64,000 bases of DNA, taken from Helichrysum umbraculigerum. Taxonomy: Eukaryota; Streptophyta; Magnoliopsida; Asterales; Asteraceae. The notes beneath the pieces were generated by a model. The model did no database searches and was not told the DNA's origin. It saw nothing but the letters and a program-made list of their open reading frames with translations. Of this stretch, positions 57,773-64,000 are shown one piece after another. The translations under genes were made by a program, and so were the position numbers. The stretch is from assembly GCA_949592205.1 (NCBI GenBank), contig CATIUR010000005.1, forward strand, positions 30,626,179-30,690,178. Reading direction: 5' to 3'. Numbering within the stretch: the first letter of the stretch is position 1; each line of letters starts with the position of its first letter.

Positions 57773-59200
57773 TTTTATAACTAAGGGAGGAGACTCTCAA
57801 TTATTTGTCAAATATTTACCCATGTCACATCATACAAATCCTATGTGTCATCACCACATAAAAAAAAACTTGATGATGTGGATTTTCCAATACCCTCCTT
57901 CTAAAGGGATAATTACATATATGTCCACCTTAAACCATACAAATAACACATATACCCAATCTAATCTAAAAATTACATATATACCCAATTTACAATTTTA
58001 ATTAAAATTAAAATTCTAAAATTATTAATAAACCCCTTAAATGACTATTGTACCCTTAAATTATCAAAATTTACTCAAAAACCCAAAAGTTACTCTAATA
58101 TTCATAATTTTTGATGAATTAGAATTACGACGAATTGAAGATATCTATGATTGCGATGGATGAATTCAAAGATTTATAACGTTTTTGGTTGTTGAATCTT
58201 TGAATTTCATGCTTTAATTTGAAATTTTAGATTTAAATTGATTAAATGGGTATTGTGGATGAATATAGAAGAGGAGAAAAATGAGTGGTTGAGGTTTGCT
58301 TCCCTCCTTCCCCCAATCTTGAAGCTTCCCTCTTGATCCTTCCCCTGTATATTGGGAGGATCCAAGGGGAAGCCTTTGATCTTAGGGAAGGGGGGAAGTT
58401 TGCTGATCATAGTTGATTTCATCCGGTAACTTTTCTCCCGACCAAAACTTCACGTATGATGAAATTAACCTGTTAGGGGTATATTTGTCATTACGTTCCT
58501 CCTCCATCACAAATCATATTACCGTCAATTGCAATCCACGTGTTCTCTTCTACTTTTGTCATTATCAATTGAATTTATGCTCAAAAAAATTCAATTTCCA
58601 TTCACGCTCTGCTTTTGTACTCAAATGTAAAACCTAAAGCTTTTCACTTATTAAATTCGTATACAAGATCTTCTATTCATTTATAACGAAATACACTTAT
58701 AAATTGTGCGTATGTCATATTCATCTTCATCAATTTGGATTTTAGGTCTTATCTTTGTAATTTTCAGCTTTAATGGTATCCTATGGTTTTGGTATGCAAT
58801 TTTAATTAGATGCTTATTTCTTTTTCTTTTTGGATTTAATTCTGTTTGTTTCCTGTTAATAAATCATATGGTTTCTCAATTTTTAAATCGCATGAATTTG
58901 GTTTTTTATGCTAGATATATTTCCCCTTAATATTCACTAATGAATATTAGATTATTATGTCACATTTATCTTACCCGTAAGTTTCAATCGAAGTATTCAG
59001 CATTGACTATTAATGAATACATCGATTCACATGATTATTTTGATTCCTCTTAACATTCTGCTATACCAACATTTAATGATTTATATATGAATATCAACTT
59101 CGCACTATCTTTTTTAGTCTAGGCATCAGGTGATGAATATTAATTATCATATACATGAGTGATCCAAGAGGAAATTAATTTTTGGGAAGGGGAGAGATGT
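57773..59200. other. AT-rich non-coding stretch
   Basis: It holds several short frames (57762-58001, 58207-58422, 58413-58637, 58706-58930) without domain or splice support. I see no gene. The segment 58280-58400 is a modestly GC-rich CCCTTCC/GGGAAGG inverted region. Confidence 0.4.
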
Positions 59201-60429
59201 TAACATTCATTACGAACAATCTTAACTTCGTCGATAGAATGGTGCACAAATAAATGTGAAATATAACAAATGTTGATCAAAATTAGTGATACTATGAATG
59301 TTAACATTCTATGCGAGAAATGTTAATTAACATTAAGATGATGAATTTTAAAATTAAATATATTTATCACCTAATATAATGATTTAACATTCATCATCCT
59401 GAATAATAACTAATATTCATCGCGTTGAATGTTAACGATTTATTAAATAATTATTCATCGGATGATCTTCTTACTTAAAAGAAAATTCATCCATTAATAT
59501 ATATTCTTTATAACATCGATTTTGATTAATATTAACTGCTAAAAATATATATTTTTTGACATTTTGATTGTCAAAATTAAGATGGTTCGTGATGAATGTT
59601 AACCTTTTACCCTTCTTCCAAAAAAACATCACTTCCATCTAGGTCATGTCTCATATCATATATACATACGTTGCTGAATGTTATAACTTAAAATATATTA
59701 TTTAATACGAGCACTATACATTTATAAATGTATTACAACTTAGTAATAACGTTGATATATGTTATAAGTTAACATTAATTTTGATAAATATAAAGTGATA
59801 AAATTAATTTTTGATGAAAAATCATTGATAACATTCATTCACAAATGTTAACGGGTATAATTTAATTTAATTGTTATAACTTAACATTCATTTTGCTAAA
59901 TATTAAATGATAACATTCATTTTCGTGAATAATAAGTGATAATATTGTTATTTAGTTGTTATAACGTAACATTCATTTTGATGAATATTAATCAATATCA
60001 TTAAATTGCATGTATATTAAGTGATAACTGTTATTGATAAATTTTATAGCTTTGATTTCAATTGTTACAAATTAACATTCATTTTGATAAATATTATTTG
60101 ATAACTTTCGTTTTGATAAATTTTAAGTGATAACATTCATTAAATTTTATCGTATATGATATTAAAGGATAATGTTCATCATAACCAGTTTCATACTTTT
60201 ATCACCTAACCTGAACGTAATATTGACTTGTTCTACTAATTTGAATGTTAGTGACTTGTTTCAAACCGGTTGACCCGAAAGTAGTCAACTAGCATTGCAC
60301 ACTTTTCTATGTTTATAAACAAAGTAAACAGAATATTACAAATTAAGTACCAAACTACAAATATTTATACAAGCAATTAATCATTTAATGTTATGATTTA
60401 ACATTCATGATGATGAATGTTAACTAACA
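59200..60429. repeat. dispersed AACATTCAT / ATGAATGTT repeat field, part 1
   Basis: The words TTAACATTCATTTTGATGAA and ATTAAGTGATAACATTC recur dozens of times with changes. Many pairs are palindromic, for instance TTAACATTCAT...ATGAATGTTAA at 60398-60423. The block at 59408-59690 is repeated at 62587-62850. Confidence 0.8.
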
Positions 60430-60434
60430 TTCGT

Positions 60435-62583
60435 TATAACACCCGCTAAATACAAGGACATTTTTTTTTTTTTAAACATATCGGAAGCGCATGATTAATA
60501 GAAACCAGTGGATTGCATACATACATTTCAAATAGCAATCCACTTATATACAAACCTTTAAAACTAGATTATTCTAATCATTACACACATTAAGTTTAGG
60601 TGTTATAGAAATCCCAATGTGTTGTTAAATCATTAACGTATTATCCATTTCAGAGTGAGCCTGTCAAACATTCCATTCCATATGTACTTCTTGCCCACCC
60701 ACATACAGAAGTAAACCTGCAAGAAGTAATGAGGGGTTAGCACGAAGCTAAGTGAATAGATCCCAAGCTATCAATCTAACTCAGCTTAACACATGCCTAT
60801 AACCAAGCAATGCACAAGCAACATAGAAGGATCGGTGGTCCTTGAGGTACCCTCATGCCGCGGATGGTTCCCCAAGTAACACTTAAAACCAACTGACGGC
60901 CAAATCAGAGGTTAAACCGATAGTTTGGTACTATTACTACACACGACGCAATTTCAGTGTCCAACACCTGTACAAGGCACTTGCGAAGTCCTAGTAATAG
61001 TATCCAAACCCAACACATTAGTTGACCCCCACCAAATCAAATAGTCCACAACTATCATAGCACAATGGACGCCAATAATCAATCAAAGGTTTAGCCAACA
61101 TGCCAATCTAATATTAATGCAATCATTGCAATAAACCAAGTTTACCCGTTGTAACCATGTTGTTACAACTAACTTAGACAGAAAGTCCAAGATCCACTCA
61201 CCCTTGACGATCACCGTCTCCACTCAATGGTCTAATATTATTGAGTCTTCACCATATCTAAGAACACAATATAAATAATGAGTTAGTAATTAATTCATAA
61301 CATATAACTCATTTAATCTAATAATGTCTAACTACAAATAGTCACAAAGTTATAACAACTCATTGTATGATTACCCATTACCTCAATACTTAATATCATT
61401 ATTAACAATAATCAAGTGGTAATTAATTACCATACAATATCACAAGTAATTAGGTTCAATACTTAGAATCATATAAATAACAATTATCAATTATGTGTCA
61501 CAAACACAAGCTTAAGGGCTTTCATCCTTAAAATGCACATAAGCTCAAGACTTTCTTCATGAACATATATCATTTTCATCACTTCTAAGTTAGACTTAAG
61601 TTATTCTCATGAATTAAACACCAATTACAACAATAGCATAACCACAAGCTTCAATTCATGAATATTCAACTAAACCAATAACTAACCATGTGATTATACT
61701 TCAAGTTCTTCAATTTTAAACTAAGATTAAGATTATAATTCACATACAAACATCAACCAACTATCATGCAAGTATTTCAATCTTCAATTCCAAGTTAATC
61801 ATGCTAGTTCCATCAATTACCCAAAAACCCATTTTGATTACCACTTGTATAACATGATTACTTCATTTCTAAGTTAAATTAATATTACTAACCATCTTAT
61901 AAACACTTATTAACACCACCTTAACCAATTTCATACTTTAATTTCGGATTAAAGTCATTAACCCATCAAAATCATCATAAACCCTAAGAATCACCATAAA
62001 TCTATAATCTTAAGCTTGAATCTAGTTAGTAATCAACAATAACATGTTTAACTAACAACAATTTCACAAAACAAACTCTTAATTTCGGATTTAACTCACT
62101 AATTAGTAAAAACCCCAAAAATCCCAAATTTTAGGTTATGGAAAATGAAGAACATATGATCATACCTTGTTCTTGATGATTATGGAAGCTTGAATCCGAA
62201 TTTACAAGCTCCAATTTGATGTTTTGAGAATGATTTTGATAATGATTTAGGGTTAGATGGGTGTTGGTGTGTGTATACGTACGTATGTATGCATATGTGG
62301 GATAAAAACCAATTTATTCCATAGAGTATAGCATATAAGTGTTAGTTTTCGTTCCCCGTATTTATTATTGTCTGGAACTTAAAAACCATTTGTGGGGAAA
62401 TACAATTTTATTTTACCGTCAACTAAATAAGTTTAAAACGAGTAATATTTTATTATTCACAAAAAGTCATATAACTGTTTGACCTATTATTTTCAATTAT
62501 CACAATACATATAACAAATTTAAATAGCATTTAAATTTACAGGAAATACCTATTACTCCTAGGCCCAATTTGAGGATGTTACA
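60435..62583 (-). mobile_element. solo LTR related to element B, 2149 bp
   Basis: The minus strand starts TGTAACATCCTCAAATTGGG and ends GCGGGTGTTATA, the same terminal pattern as element B (including the unusual TA end), with an exact 5-bp duplication TTCGT (60430-60434 and 62584-62588). Internally CTTGGGGAACCATCCG, GGACCACCGATCC and TATGGAATGGAATGTTTGAC have counterparts in the element B LTR. It lacks the AGCCGATCGGCT array. No internal region remains, so it arose by LTR-LTR recombination. Confidence 0.85.
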
Positions 62584-62586
62584 TTC

Positions 62587-64000
62587 GTCGTGTTGAATGT
62601 TAACGAGTTATTAAATAATTATCCATCGAATGATCTTCTTACTTAAAAAGAAAATTCATCTGTGAATATATATCATTTATAACATAGATTTTGATTAATA
62701 TTAACTTCTAAAAATATATATATTTTTTTACATTTTGATTGGTAAAATTATAATGGTTCGTGATGAATGTTAACATTTTACCCTTCTCCCAAAAAACATC
62801 ACTTCCATCTAGATCATGTCTCATATCATATATACATACGTTGAGACACATTGCTTTCTCTTTAACGTTCATTGTGATGAATGTTGACTTATATACATTG
62901 ACACACATTGTTAAGTGTTATAATTTAACATTCATTTCGATGAATATTAGTTGATAACATCATCTTTAATTATTATTATTTATATTAATTGATAAAATTC
63001 ATTGATAAAAATTATAATATAATTTTCCACTAATTAAAATATTTCCATCTAACTAAAGAGGTGAAAGTTTTTTAATGTATAACGTCCATGTAATTACATA
63101 GTGATTCAAGAAGAGCTATAAGTTTGTTGGCCATTTAGATAAAGACCGTTTACCATTTTTTATTGCTTTATCTTTAACATTCACTCCGATGAATGTTAAC
63201 TTATATAATTGAGATAAATTGATAAGTGTTATATTTTAACATTCATTCTGATGAATCTTAAGTGATAACATCCCATTTGATAAATATTAAGTACATGATA
63301 ACATTCATTGATAAATACTATAATAAATTTTTTTACTAAAACATCATCTTCTAATTCAATAGGTGAAAAGCTTTTTAGCTTATAACATCGCGTAGTTACG
63401 TAGTGATTCAAGAAGTGCTATAAATTTGTTGGCCATTTAAGTAGGATTTGTTTTCCATTTGTATATTGCTTTCTCTTTAATTGTATTCCGATAAATGTTA
63501 ACTTATATACATTGAGACACATTGCTAAGTGTTATAAGTTAACATTCATTCTGATGAATATTAAGTGATAACATTCTCTTTGATGAATATTGATAACATT
63601 AATCGGTATATATTATAAATTTATAATATAATTTTCACTAAAGCATCCCTTCTAATTCATTAGTTGAAATCCTTTTAGCTTATAACATCATGTAATTACA
63701 TAATGATTATAAATTTGTTGGCCATTTATGTAGGGATTGTTTTGCATTTGTATATTGCTTTCTCTTTAATGTTCATTTTGATGAATGTTAACTTATATAC
63801 ATTGAGACACATTGCTAAGTGTTATAATTTAACATTCATTCCGATGAATATTTATTGATAATATTCTCTTTGATGAATATTAAGTGATAACATTTATTGA
63901 TAAATATTAATATATAATTCCCATTAAGACATTCCGATCTAATTCAACAATTAAAAGTTTTTTTAATTTACATTTTCACGTAATTATATACCAATTCAAG
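62587..64000. repeat. repeat field, part 2, ending in about 300-bp tandem units
   Basis: After a copy of 59408-59690, units beginning near 63058, 63361, 63663 and 63950 repeat with a period close to 300 bp. Each runs GGTGAAAGC-like start, TTATAACATC, GTAATTACATAGTGATT, TTTGTTGGCCATTTA, TTGCTTTCTCTTTAA, then ATGAATGTTAACTTATATAC. The array continues past the window edge. No gene. Confidence 0.85.

Larger units (their letters stand above)
57767..64000 (+). mobile_element. Helitron-like element, 5' end only (rest may lie outside)
   Basis: The inverted-arm homology stops between A and T at 57766/57767, and the new sequence starts TCTATCTTTTATAACTAAGG. Insertion between A and T with a leading TC is the Helitron rule, and the opening resembles other plant Helitrons. 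I find no convincing hairpin-CTAG 3' end inside the window. No Rep/helicase frame is visible. Part of the sequence to the right could belong to other repeats. Confidence 0.4.

Noticed and set aside
58706..58930. Short frame with a membrane-like segment
   Set aside because: AT-rich DNA readily encodes Phe/Leu/Ile runs. No homologous motif, no gene structure.

Overview
The window is nuclear DNA of a flowering plant, almost certainly a eudicot. The genes have introns, are AT-rich in their non-coding parts, and sit among transposons of nearly every plant class: hAT, Harbinger, Mutator-like, CACTA, Stowaway, Helitron, LINE and Ty3/gypsy LTR elements. The style of the LTR termini suggests Asteraceae, but that is a weak guess. 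I recognise no tRNA, rRNA or CRISPR.

Layout. At 1-1054 lies the 5' part of a minus-strand gene for a CRM-domain RNA-binding protein that runs off the left edge. From about 1.4 to 11.2 kb there is a transposon patchwork: a hAT with a dead transposase, a Harbinger-like element with a foldback element nested in it, a short Helitron, and a decayed CACTA element carrying two Stowaway MITEs and a transposase-associated gene. From 11.2 to 57.8 kb is a local cluster of secreted class III peroxidases. It has two tandem plus-strand genes (16946-18241 and 22026-23320), a third minus-strand gene (49968-51262), and three broken remnants. The second gene and its surroundings are repeated as a near-identical inverted copy. 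The left arm is 19756-26010. The right arm is 47278-57766 and is interrupted by a 4.2-kb solo LTR. Between the arms lie about 21 kb made of remains of a further peroxidase upstream region and two nested LTR retrotransposons.

The outer retrotransposon (28381-47196, minus strand) has no pol. It encodes a gag and a second open frame that repeats only the gag zinc-knuckle end behind a new coiled-coil N-terminus, and its LTRs are in tandem (LTR-internal-LTR-partial internal). The inner one (35617-44173, plus strand) is a very young Ty3/gypsy chromovirus-like element with matching 1909-bp LTRs and a frame break between gag-protease and RT-integrase. The arrays of GC-rich palindromic motifs inside both LTR families are the least explained structure here.

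From 57767 to the end the sequence is AT-rich, begins like a Helitron, is packed with short palindromic repeats and about 300-bp tandem units, and is interrupted by a 2.1-kb solo LTR related to the inner retrotransposon. The peroxidases should act in the cell wall or apoplast. Their promoters keep TATA boxes and WRKY-type W-boxes.
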